Positions 26,501-32,590 of a stretch of DNA of 32,633 nucleotides are shown in pieces. Numbering within the stretch: the stretch's first letter is position 1; every line of letters starts with the position of its first letter. Origin of the DNA: Chitinophagaceae bacterium UBA7600 (GTDB lineage Bacteria > Bacteroidota > Bacteroidia > Chitinophagales > Chitinophagaceae). Location of the stretch: positions 1 through 32,633 of the forward strand of contig DLKC01000081.1 of assembly GCA_002478885.1 (NCBI GenBank). The letters run 5' to 3'. Under the pieces are notes generated by a model, which was not told the DNA's origin, did no database searches, and saw nothing but the letters and a program-made list of their open reading frames with translations. Position numbers and translations under genes: made by a program.

Positions 26501-27210
26501 TTAACAACAAGGAATACATACTGTTGATTGCGGTTGACATCACGGCGAAAATATTACTGGACAAAAAAATAAACAGGGCAATTATAAAGACACAGGAAGA
26601 TGAACGTTATGAGATAGGAAGCGAGCTTCACGACAATGTGTGCCAGGTACTTGTGAGCAGCCAGATGAATATTGCCATGCTTAATAACTCATTGCCTTCT
26701 TCGATGAGACTCTATTACGAAAACAGTAAAACCTATTTAAAACAGGCGCTGGACGAAATACGCGACCTGTCGCACAGACTGGCACCAGCTTTCTTTGACG
26801 ACATTTCACTGGAAGATGCATTTAATACGTTGATCTCTTCTGTTAATGTGAACAACGCACTTCACACAAGTGTGCTTTTTTTCAAATCAGTAAAGAATAA
26901 GCAACTCAGCCGCGACCTGCAACTTAACCTCTACCGGATTTTACAGGAGCAGTTAAAGAATATCATTCAGCATGCAAAGGCCACTGAGCTGTCGGTCGAC
27001 GTATTGGTCAATGATCAAAACGAACTTCAAATGATTACCTCGGACAACGGCGTTGGTTTTGAGGAATTAACCACTAAACATGGCATTGGTTTTTCCAATA
27101 TCAAACGCAGGGCGGAACTATTTTCAGGCAAATTCGTTATTGATTCGTCCCCGGGAAAAGGCTGTGTAATTACTATAACCATTCCATTGAGAGAAGCACT
27201 TGTTGGCTAA
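23554..27210 (+). CDS. Giant propeller-sensor histidine kinase (two-component regulator propeller, Y_Y_Y, PAS, HisKA_3)
   Basis: 1218 residues. Signal peptide at 1-23; then 14 propeller repeats of the 'xxGNLWVATDNGLNYFD' type (about 25-690), enough for two seven-bladed propellers; a Y_Y_Y domain (about 733-795, FASLNYTSDE, FYKLEGFDKSWIEAG); one transmembrane helix (about 806-830); a coiled coil (NLEKKVNEQTSELQLSAAQE); a PAS domain (about 887-1000); a HisKA_3 dimerisation domain with phosphoacceptor H1026 (IGSELHDNVCQVLVSSQMN); and a HATPase (TSDNGVGFEE, HGIGFSNIKRRAELFSG). It therefore senses a periplasmic ligand and phosphorylates a NarL/DegU-type regulator. No receiver or AraC domain is fused, unlike the hybrid sensors of polysaccharide loci, and no regulator gene is adjacent, so it is an orphan kinase. 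Confidence 0.93.
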   Translation: MSTIRFLLFLALLQCCCFRTLSQSNMIPFEHIGPSKGLSESNIFCITQDKKGFMWFGSWDGLNKYDGYKITVYKNIPGDNTSLSNNYITDVAEDNSGNLWVATDNGLNYFDRTKEIFRRFKHNPNDANSIRNNVVSTVIVDRHGIIWIGTENGVDRYDPVQNKFDHPDVLSNSSPPDPGRGIRNIYEDSHGNLWFCNIDNGLSVYDPVSKTYRYYRKNDNPASIASNNINAVFEDNKHRVWIGTNGGGLDLYDEKTNSFKHFRHDDNNPHSIAKNVVLAINEDDNNNLWVSTENGGISVFNYDAGTYDTYRHDEINQESISNNSIYAIYKDNKGDMWLGNFAGWVDMAMKDKLLFPHYKHTMNTNSLGHNQVMSIMEDRRKKIWIGTDGGGLDIFDPITGAFEHYRHQKNNPASICGDNVLNTLEDSKGNVWIGTWIDGISVMNAQRKVIKHFKHDYNDSTSLCNNNVWKIFEDKDNVLWFATNGGGLDKLNPDGKSFTHYRHNDADSRSIACNDIQNIFEDKKGNLWLCCGNRGIDRFDKQTQIFTHFRHSDTGNSISDNNTNSVFEDSDGNYWIGTMNGLNYYDTKTNHFTVYTKANGLAGDYVFGILEDEKKNLWLSTNSGISKFNVTTRTFENYTVTDGVQSNEFKQLAVCKASDGMMYFGGINGFNRFYPDLIKRKSFEPPLVMTGFTLFNKEVPVETDSNNPSALKQAISEAKSVTLPYSSSVFSFEFASLNYTSDERKHYFYKLEGFDKSWIEAGTTRTATYTHLPAGTYTFKVKGLNNDGKPAANVASIELVILPPFWLTWWFELCVFLAISGVLFAFYRYRVRAIKEQRNNLEKKVNEQTSELQLSAAQERKAREDAEAANTATKLVNAELAESEKRYSNLFYESPQPIWVYDIETLKIMQVNKAAMMQYGYSEAELLSMNISDLIAPGDKQYATKQLFGKSRDGNTVFSGHSQLLKKSKEIVEADLHSSVIIVNNKEYILLIAVDITAKILLDKKINRAIIKTQEDERYEIGSELHDNVCQVLVSSQMNIAMLNNSLPSSMRLYYENSKTYLKQALDEIRDLSHRLAPAFFDDISLEDAFNTLISSVNVNNALHTSVLFFKSVKNKQLSRDLQLNLYRILQEQLKNIIQHAKATELSVDVLVNDQNELQMITSDNGVGFEELTTKHGIGFSNIKRRAELFSGKFVIDSSPGKGCVITITIPLREALVG

Positions 27211-27254
27211 TTCCATTTAAGAAGTTGGGCTATTTATTCGCTGAATAAAGGAGC

Positions 27255-27313
27255 AAAGTACAAGGGTGCGACGCAACAGTTGATGCCATGTGTACAAAAG
27301 CCGGGGTCAAAAT
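27255..27313 (+). repeat. Interspersed repeat copy 11, forward
   Basis: AAAGTACAAGGGTGCGACGC from 27255, then AACAGTTGATGCCATG and an AAAAGCCGGGGTCAAAAT tail ending near 27313. It sits between the converging propeller kinase and sulfur operon. Confidence 0.85.
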
Positions 27314-27375
27314 ATTCAGACCACATATAAGGCCCGCGGCGGGCGAGCTGTTGCTCTGCTAATTTGTGAAAGCAC

Positions 27376-27873
27376 TTAATGAGGCAGTTTATTGCGTAGC
27401 AAACCATACACCCAGGTGCCGGTGACTGCAGCCAGTATCACCACCAGGAATACAGCAAAGCCGTCGCCGACGAGTGCGAACATTGGGCCGGGACAAGCAC
27501 CAGTGAGTGCCCAACCGAAGCCAAATAACAGACCACCGTAAACCTGTCCCCTATTAAACTTTTTCTTTGAAAAATCGACCGGTTCGCCGGCGAATGTTTT
27601 GAGTTTGAATTTTTTTATAAGCCACACGCCTGCCATTCCCACCACTACCGCTGAACCGATAACGCCATACATGTGAAAACTCTGAAGCCTGAACATTTCC
27701 TGTATGCGAAACCAGGAGATCACTTCTGTTTTAACGAGTATAATGCCAAAGATGACACCTATAAAAAGGTATTTGATATTATAATACCACGGGGCATCGA
27801 TGGTTGAAGCATTGTTGCAGATGGTATCGAGCGACCGCACTTCAAAATCAGTATTCATTTCTCCTGTTGGCAT
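27376..27873 (-). CDS. YeeE/YedE-family transporter half, C-terminal type
   Basis: A 165-residue membrane protein. A longer frame starts at 27933 but overlaps the previous gene by 50 bp; ATG 27873 (MPTGEMNTDFE) begins 10 bp after that gene's stop. Helices include YLFIGVIFGIILVKTEVISW, MYGVIGSAVVVGMAGVWLI and FAVFLVVILAAVTGTWVYGL. The signature GGLLFGFGWALTGACPGPMF carries the conserved cysteine of the thiosulfate/sulfur transporter (TsuA/YeeE, PmpB) family. Together with the preceding gene it forms the split two-protein version of YeeE/YedE, moving a sulfur species across the inner membrane. Last gene of the sulfur operon. Confidence 0.85.
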   Translation of the reverse strand: MPTGEMNTDFEVRSLDTICNNASTIDAPWYYNIKYLFIGVIFGIILVKTEVISWFRIQEMFRLQSFHMYGVIGSAVVVGMAGVWLIKKFKLKTFAGEPVDFSKKKFNRGQVYGGLLFGFGWALTGACPGPMFALVGDGFAVFLVVILAAVTGTWVYGLLRNKLPH

Positions 27874-27883
27874 GGGATGTAAA

Positions 27884-28453
27884 TTATAAACGAAGTATAA
27901 ATGGAAGAATAAGATTGGCCATAATAAAACCACCTGCCATAAAACAAATGGTCGCGATAAGGGAGGGCAACTGCAGCGTGCTTAATCCCATAATGGAGTG
28001 GCCCGAGGTGCAGCCGCCTGCATAACGTGTTCCGAAACCAACGAGAAAACCGCCACCCAGCATGATAATAATCCCTTTTAAAGAGCCGAGACTGCTCCAG
28101 CTGAACAACTCTACAGGGTTTACATGGGTATAGTCGGTAATGCCATATTGTTTCAGCTCGGCTGTGAGTGCCGGGTTTACCTGCACCGCTGACGGGTCGG
28201 CGAGATAATATACAACGACCACGCCACCGAGAAAGATGCCTGCAACAAAAAACAGGTTCCAGAGTTCTTTTTTCCAATCGTACTGAAAGAAGGGAATTTT
28301 TGCAGGCAGGCATGCTGCGCAAATATGCCTTAGCGAAGAAGATATACCAAAATGTTTATTGCCCATCAATAAAAGGGCGGGAACCATTAAACCGATCAGC
28401 GGGCCTGATATATACCATGGCCAGGGCTGACGGAGCCAGTCGATTACATGCAT
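27884..28453 (-). CDS. YeeE/YedE-family transporter half, N-terminal type
   Basis: A 189-residue membrane protein with helices WYISGPLIGLMVPALLLMG, LFFVAGIFLGGVVVVYYLA, GIIIMLGGGFLVGFGTRYA and PSLIATICFMAGGFIMANLI. GTRYAGGCTSGHSIMGLS contains the family's conserved cysteine, and HICAACLP provides two more. Partner of the half-transporter 10 bp downstream; likely imports thiosulfate or a related sulfane-sulfur compound. Confidence 0.88.
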   Translation of the reverse strand: MHVIDWLRQPWPWYISGPLIGLMVPALLLMGNKHFGISSSLRHICAACLPAKIPFFQYDWKKELWNLFFVAGIFLGGVVVVYYLADPSAVQVNPALTAELKQYGITDYTHVNPVELFSWSSLGSLKGIIIMLGGGFLVGFGTRYAGGCTSGHSIMGLSTLQLPSLIATICFMAGGFIMANLILPFILRL

Positions 28454-28485
28454 GCTTTATTAGTTTGAAGCGACCAGCTACCAGC

Positions 28486-28701
28486 TTAACGTGCCGTTTT
28501 ATTCTGCTTACCGGAGGATGGCAGAAACATATTGATGACCAGTATTCCGAGCACAGCAAAATACAGGGTGCTGTTCAACGGCTTTGAACTGATCATACAG
28601 GTACCGGAAGCGCAGCCAACATATTTCCAGTAAAAGAAACCGAAAACACCTCCTGCCAAAGCGCCCGCTGCCGTTAATATGATTTTCTTTTTCGTTGTCA
28701 C
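28486..28701 (-). CDS. DUF6132-like small membrane protein
   Basis: A 71-residue protein with two helices (IILTAAGALAGGVFGFFYW; TLYFAVLGILVINMFL) separated by a Cys-containing loop, YVGCASGTCMISSKP. The GC-SGTC-I-S pattern matches the small DUF6132 family, as I recall it, found beside YeeE/YedE and rhodanese genes. The two loop cysteines (facing one side of the membrane) could handle sulfane sulfur; this is inference. Starts 3 bp after the upstream gene's stop codon, so it is translationally linked to the persulfide dioxygenase. Confidence 0.8.
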   Translation of the reverse strand: MTTKKKIILTAAGALAGGVFGFFYWKYVGCASGTCMISSKPLNSTLYFAVLGILVINMFLPSSGKQNKTAR

Positions 28702-28704
28702 TGG

Positions 28705-30123
28705 TTATAGCATTGTCGTTGGGCAAACATAATCAGTAATCTTAAATTTACCGCTTTCTTTTATAGCAGTTAATCCACCATTGATGTTTACGAGGTTGTG
28801 AAAGCCACGTGCTTTCAGGATTGAGATAAAGACCATGGAGCGATAGCCGCCTGCACAATGGACGTAGTATTTTTTTTGCCTGCTTATTTTAAGCATGCTT
28901 TCGTTGACAAAATCGAGGCAGGCATGCTCAGCCCCCACCACATGTTCACTGAAGAATTCAGATTCTTTCCGCACATCGAGTATTACGGCACTCTTGTCGT
29001 TTGCCAATATTGCAGGCAAGTCAACGGCGCTGATTGATTCGATTGAGTCTGTTTCCCTGCCGGATTTTCCCCAGGCTTCGAACCCACCTTTCAAAAACCC
29101 CACAGCGTTATCGTAACCTACCCTGGCGAGCCTTGTTACTACCTCTTCCTCTCTACCTTCATCGGTAATGAGCAGGATAGCCTGGTTAATATCGGGAACC
29201 AGCGCACCAACCCAGGGTGCAAAATTGCCATCAATGCCGATATTGATCGCTCCTGGAATAAACCCTTTTGCAAAAACCTGCGCGGACCTTGTATCAATCA
29301 CCAGCGCATCTGTTTCATGGGCTGCCGCTTCAAATGCGGTGACGGAAAGGGCGCGGGTGCCTTTTGCCAACACCTTGTCTATACTTTCATAGCCCTGTTT
29401 ATTAAGCATCACATTCAATGGAAAATATTTTGGCGGAGTAACAAGCCCGGTGGTTACTTCGCTAATAAACTCCTCTTTTGACATATTTGCACGCAAAGCA
29501 TAGTTGGTCATTTTCTGGTGACCCAGTGTATCGGAGGTCTCCTGGCTCATATTCTTGCCACAGGCGCTGCCGGCCCCATGTGCAGGATAAATGATTAAGT
29601 TGTCGGGCAGTGTCATCACTTTTGTTCTCAGCGAAGTGAACAACAGACCGGCAAGTTCGTCCTGCGTCATGTGGGCTGCTTTTTGAGCAAGATCGGGGCG
29701 GCCGACGTCACCAATGAAAAGGGTATCGCCGGAGAACAATGCATTTTCCTTACCGTTCTCATCGATCAGCAGGAAACAACTGCTTTCCATGGTGTGGCCG
29801 GGAGTATGCAATACACGGAATTTTATGTTGCCGAGCGTAATCAATTCATTGTCCATGGCAATATGTGCGGCGAAACCCGGGTTGGCAGTTGGGCCATACA
29901 CAATGGTGGCACCTGTTTCTTTTGCAAGATCGAGATGACCGCTTACAAAATCTGCATGAAAATGGGTCTCAAAAATATATTTGATGCGGGCATTGTTTTG
30001 CTCTGCTTTTGTTATATACGGTGCCACCTCGCGAAGCGGGTCTATGATGGCGGCTTCGCCATTTGACTCAATATAATATGCACCCTGTGCAAGACAACCG
30101 GTATAGATTTGTTCAATTTTCAT
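28705..30123 (-). CDS. CstB-like persulfide dioxygenase-rhodanese fusion (MBL + pseudo-rhodanese + rhodanese)
   Basis: 472 residues from ATG 30123; an in-frame ATG at 30147 lies inside the likely -7 element, so it is rejected. Residues about 1-245 form an ETHE1/CstB-type metallo-beta-lactamase domain with iron ligands H54 and H110 and D133 in ETHFHADFVSGH, HTPGH and FSGDTLF. About 255-355 form a first rhodanese fold in which the catalytic loop reads LITDEGREE, with Asp321 where the cysteine should be (pseudo-rhodanese). About 365-465 form a second rhodanese with active-site C423 (YVHCAGGYRSM). This order is that of Staphylococcus CstB, which oxidises persulfides to thiosulfate. Cytosolic. First gene of the four-gene sulfur operon; a Crp/Fnr-like operator precedes it. 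Confidence 0.9.
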   Translation of the reverse strand: MKIEQIYTGCLAQGAYYIESNGEAAIIDPLREVAPYITKAEQNNARIKYIFETHFHADFVSGHLDLAKETGATIVYGPTANPGFAAHIAMDNELITLGNIKFRVLHTPGHTMESSCFLLIDENGKENALFSGDTLFIGDVGRPDLAQKAAHMTQDELAGLLFTSLRTKVMTLPDNLIIYPAHGAGSACGKNMSQETSDTLGHQKMTNYALRANMSKEEFISEVTTGLVTPPKYFPLNVMLNKQGYESIDKVLAKGTRALSVTAFEAAAHETDALVIDTRSAQVFAKGFIPGAINIGIDGNFAPWVGALVPDINQAILLITDEGREEEVVTRLARVGYDNAVGFLKGGFEAWGKSGRETDSIESISAVDLPAILANDKSAVILDVRKESEFFSEHVVGAEHACLDFVNESMLKISRQKKYYVHCAGGYRSMVFISILKARGFHNLVNINGGLTAIKESGKFKITDYVCPTTML

Positions 30124-30144
30124 GCATGTATATTTTTGATAAGG

Positions 30145-30189
30145 CAAAGTTGAAAAATACCGGGATGCTGAACTATGACCTTTGTCACA
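30145..30189 (-). promoter_or_regulatory. Crp/Fnr-like operator and -7 element of the persulfide dioxygenase operon
   Basis: Read on the + strand, 30174-30189 is TATGACCTTTGTCACA, i.e. TATGA-N6-TCACA, one mismatch from the CRP-type palindrome TGTGA-N6-TCACA. On the - strand, 21 bases further downstream lies CAACTTTG (30152-30145), one mismatch from TAnnTTTG. The site centre would fall near -41, the position used by class II activators. Confidence 0.55.
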
Positions 30190-30194
30190 AAAGG

Positions 30195-30986
30195 TTATTG
30201 TTCGAATATTTCGCGGAATATGATATAAAAAGCCATCAGCAATACAAACCAGCCGAAGCCTTTTTTTAGTTTATCGCCGTGGATTTTGTGACTAAGCGCT
30301 GTGCCGGCAAAAATGCCCGCTATGGCCATAGCAGTCACCGTGAGCAATAAAGGCCAGTTGATATCGGTGTGAAATATATCGCCGGAAAAGCCGAGCAGGT
30401 TGTTGATCGCGATGATCATGAGCGACGTACCGATGGCTTCCCTTACCGGGAGATGAAAAGAAAATATTAATACGGGAATTATCAGGAATCCACCGCCTGC
30501 ACCCAGCAGCCCTGTGAGCAACCCGATGCCCATGGCATTGCTGAATATTTTTGCAATAGAGGCTTTGCCTTTTATATGCGGATCTATAATGGGCTTGCCA
30601 TTAATCATCTTCAGGGAGGCGGCCAGCATTACCGTGGCGAAAAGCAGCATGGTTAGCAGCGACTTGGTTACTGCAAAACTGCCAATATGAAAGAGGTTAT
30701 CAGGAATAACGTGGAGCAGGAATTTTCTTGTAAACAGAACGGTGATGGTAGAAATGATGCTGAAGTAAATGGCTGTTTGCATATTCACCATGCCCTTTCG
30801 CAGGTTTCTTATAGCGCCTACAAGGCTTGTAGAGCCCACGATGAAAAGCGAATAGCCCGTGGCCACGAGGGGTTGTACACCGAACAGGTAGACTAAAACC
30901 GGGATTGTGAGTATTGAGCCGCCTCCACCGATAAGGCCAAGCGAAACACCAATTAACGAAGCTGCAAAATAACCGGCCCAATGCAT
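30195..30986 (-). CDS. TSUP-family sulfite/sulfoacetate exporter (TauE/SafE)
   Basis: 263 residues from ATG 30986; the longer frame from 31007 begins inside the -7 element found here, which argues against it. Eight hydrophobic helices with the family's two-repeat plan: FAASLIGVSLGLIGGGGSIL and LLTGLLGAGGGFLIIPVLIF are the paired glycine-rich signatures; REAIGTSLMIIAINNLLGFS and ATGYSLFIVGSTSLVGAIRN are the matching second halves. Members export sulfite, sulfonates or other oxyanions and are common beside persulfide dioxygenase genes. It lies directly upstream of, and in the same direction as, the dioxygenase operon, but has its own promoter. Confidence 0.88.
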   Translation of the reverse strand: MHWAGYFAASLIGVSLGLIGGGGSILTIPVLVYLFGVQPLVATGYSLFIVGSTSLVGAIRNLRKGMVNMQTAIYFSIISTITVLFTRKFLLHVIPDNLFHIGSFAVTKSLLTMLLFATVMLAASLKMINGKPIIDPHIKGKASIAKIFSNAMGIGLLTGLLGAGGGFLIIPVLIFSFHLPVREAIGTSLMIIAINNLLGFSGDIFHTDINWPLLLTVTAMAIAGIFAGTALSHKIHGDKLKKGFGWFVLLMAFYIIFREIFEQ

Positions 30987-31004
30987 TATACTACTATTTA
31001 GATG

Positions 31005-31049
31005 CAAAAGTCTCCAGGCATCGCGAATTACACTGTGACTTTTATTACA
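31005..31049 (-). promoter_or_regulatory. Crp/Fnr-like operator and -7 element of the TSUP gene
   Basis: Read on the + strand, 31034-31049 is TGTGACTTTTATTACA, i.e. TGTGA-N6-TTACA, one mismatch from a CRP-type palindrome. On the - strand, 21 bases downstream lies GACTTTTG (31012-31005), one mismatch from TAnnTTTG. Spacing is the same as at the dioxygenase operon, and it decides the start of the TSUP gene at 30986. Confidence 0.55.
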
Positions 31050-31119
31050 GCATAAATTTCAATACTGAGTGTATAAAAGAACTGTAGGAATCTTTATGTT
31101 ATTGCTGAATAAAGCTATG

Positions 31120-31176
31120 AAGTAAAAGTGAGTGACACAACAAAAGCTTTATAGCAGCACTATAGCCGGCACCAAA
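31120..31176 (+). repeat. Degenerate interspersed repeat copy 12
   Basis: AAGTAAAAGTGAGTGACACA from 31120, then a diverged middle and a TAGCCGGCACCAAAAT tail. The order and spacing of conserved blocks match intact copies (22 bases to the end of the core, about 28 to the GCCGG block), but the core has decayed to GTGACACAA. Confidence 0.55.
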
Positions 31177-31192
31177 ATATCTACCCGGGAAA

Positions 31193-31831
31193 TCAAACGG
31201 CGCAAATGCCTACCCTTTTGTTATAAAACTGCGGGTTGTTTACTTCGTCTATCAAAAACGCCGCAATATCACCGGCATTGATGTGCATTTTTAACGGTGA
31301 CGGCGGGTAATCGATGGCGGTCATATAATTGCCCGCTGCATCGGCATCGATGATTTCGGGAGGGCAAACGATGGTCCAGTTTAAGCCCGAGTGCCTGATG
31401 TAAGAGAACGCCTGCTTATGCTCCGCGCCCACCTGCTGGAACACTTTGGGATAATTTGGCCGGTTCATCCTGAACTCAAATTCATCGTCTTTCAGCAGTC
31501 CCATGCTGGCAACGACCATAAGCCGTTGCACGCCCGATTGCTGCATTTGTTCTACGATATTCTTCATACCGAGGCTGCGTGTTTTGTCGGCACCATCAAT
31601 AGCGCCCCCCAATGCGGAGATTACGGCTTCGGCATTTTTTACTGCGTTAAAAACATCCCCGGCATCGAACACGTAACCTTTTACCGCGAGGAGATTGTCG
31701 TTTCGGATATCAGCATCGATAAGGCTGTCGACATTGCGGCCAAAAGCGGTTACCTGGTGACCAAGTGCCAGCGCCTGTCTTACTATGCGTTTACCAACCT
31801 GGCCGGTAGCACCGAAAACAGTAATACGCAT
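31193..31831 (-). CDS. NAD(P)-binding (atypical SDR) protein
   Basis: 212 residues with a Rossmann start, MRITVFGATGQVGKRIVRQA (GATGQVG loop), the AVISALGG block, LMVVASMG near the third strand, and NWTIVCPPEII toward the substrate side. This is the NmrA/biliverdin-reductase-B-like 'NAD(P)H-binding' group. No catalytic Tyr-x-x-x-Lys pair is obvious, as is common in this group. It begins 15 bp after the YtxJ gene's stop codon, so it is the last gene of a three-gene operon. Reaction unknown. Confidence 0.85.
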   Translation of the reverse strand: MRITVFGATGQVGKRIVRQALALGHQVTAFGRNVDSLIDADIRNDNLLAVKGYVFDAGDVFNAVKNAEAVISALGGAIDGADKTRSLGMKNIVEQMQQSGVQRLMVVASMGLLKDDEFEFRMNRPNYPKVFQQVGAEHKQAFSYIRHSGLNWTIVCPPEIIDADAAGNYMTAIDYPPSPLKMHINAGDIAAFLIDEVNNPQFYNKRVGICAV

Positions 31832-31846
31832 GATGATATTTGCATT

Positions 31847-32194
31847 TTAGTTTAAAGAAATAAGCTGTTCGTTCAAATCGGGCATATTGATCCCGAGATG
31901 GCTTTCGTCGTAAATACAATGCCCGTTCTTGATGAGCAGTAACTGCGGAGATTCGTGGTATACGTTAAAATCGGCAGCTATCCTGTTAGACAATTGCCTG
32001 AATTTGAGGAGGTCGAGCATATAAAATTCTGCGTCAGGCATAGCACCTGCACGTTCAAAACGAGAAAGCACCACATTGCTCAAACCACACCGCGTGCTGT
32101 GTTTATAAAGCACCTGGGGTTTTATAAAAGACCTTGTTTTAAGAGATTCCAATTGCTCATCGCTGGTGAGGGTAACCCAGTTAATCATAAGCAC
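31847..32194 (-). CDS. ytxJ: Bacillithiol-system redox-active protein YtxJ
   Basis: 115 residues with a thioredoxin-like fold. The single-cysteine active site is in KHSTRCGLSNVV (C36), following the strand PQVLYKHS; the later QLLLIKNG strand and ESHLGI segment match the family (DUF2847). YtxJ is thought to be a monothiol bacilliredoxin-type protein acting with the low-molecular-weight thiol bacillithiol; Bacteroidota have this pathway. Another ATG two codons downstream (32188) could also serve. It starts 6 bp after the upstream lipoprotein gene, and the next gene follows after 15 bp. Confidence 0.85.
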   Translation of the reverse strand: MLMINWVTLTSDEQLESLKTRSFIKPQVLYKHSTRCGLSNVVLSRFERAGAMPDAEFYMLDLLKFRQLSNRIAADFNVYHESPQLLLIKNGHCIYDESHLGINMPDLNEQLISLN

Positions 32195-32200
32195 CGCAAA

Positions 32201-32323
32201 TTATTTTCTGAAATAATTAGGGTCGTGAGACGGGCATGTGCTGCTTTTGCGGCTTTCGTAGCAGGATGAGAACATCGCTGCAACAAGTACCACCAGCGTA
32301 AGTATAAGAATAGTTCTTTTCAT
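32201..32323 (-). CDS. Small lipoprotein
   Basis: A 40-residue protein, short enough to be missed by gene callers. MKRTILILTLVVLVAAMFSS leads to a lipid-attachment Cys (FSSC, about residue 21), then a short mature part YESRKSSTCPSHDPNYFRK with a second Cys. The longer frame from 32407 has an unsuitable N-terminus, and the -7 element at 32367-32360 overlaps it, so 32323 is chosen. The CPxxxPNYFR-like ending recalls other tiny Bacteroidota lipoproteins, from memory. It is the first gene of the YtxJ operon (6-bp gap). Function unknown. Confidence 0.7.
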   Translation of the reverse strand: MKRTILILTLVVLVAAMFSSCYESRKSSTCPSHDPNYFRK

Positions 32324-32359
32324 AAAAATAGCTTTACAGGATTTTATTACTGGTATGGG

Positions 32360-32367
32360 CAAAAATA
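32360..32367 (-). promoter_or_regulatory. -7 promoter element of the lipoprotein-ytxJ operon
   Basis: On the - strand this reads TATTTTTG, an exact TAnnTTTG match, 36 bp before the ATG at 32323. A TTG at the proper distance upstream is not seen. Confidence 0.4.
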
Positions 32368-32442
32368 TAGTAAAACTGTGTAACGGCCCATATATTGTGG
32401 CGCGCAAATTAAATGTTTAATAAAAGCTTAGGAGATTTTTAA

Positions 32443-32494
32443 TGAACCCGGCACCAGTACTACAACCGGGCTGCCGTTGCGTCGCACACTTCAG
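32443..32494 (-). repeat. Interspersed repeat copy 13, reverse
   Basis: TGAACCCGGCACCAGTACTA from 32443 on the + strand, then CCGGGCTGCC and the core GTTGCGTCGCACACTT (32476-32491). It lies about 75 bp upstream of the lipoprotein promoter. A matching forward partner does not follow within the visible sequence. Confidence 0.82.
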
Positions 32495-32590
32495 CGACGG
32501 AATAATGACCGGGCAGGATGATTTGGTACACTTTAAGCAACATAACCCCGTTTTTTACCGGCATTTTTCCCAAACCCACAGTAAAACCTT

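Noticed and set aside
27233..27249. TTTATTC-GCT-GAATAAA hairpin after the propeller kinase
   Set aside because: An AT-only stem without a U-tract; not a credible terminator.
27331..27350. GC-rich hairpin GCCCGC-G-GCGGGC as a terminator between converging genes
   Set aside because: The loop is too short for the full stem and neither side has a T run.
27874..27933. Long start of the second YeeE/YedE half at 27933
   Set aside because: It would overlap the upstream gene by 50 bp, and the first 20 residues have no match to the family start; ATG 27873 gives a normal 10-bp gap.
28855..30120. Plus-strand open frames opposite the persulfide dioxygenase
   Set aside because: They are antisense shadows of a clearly recognised gene with full domain structure on the - strand.
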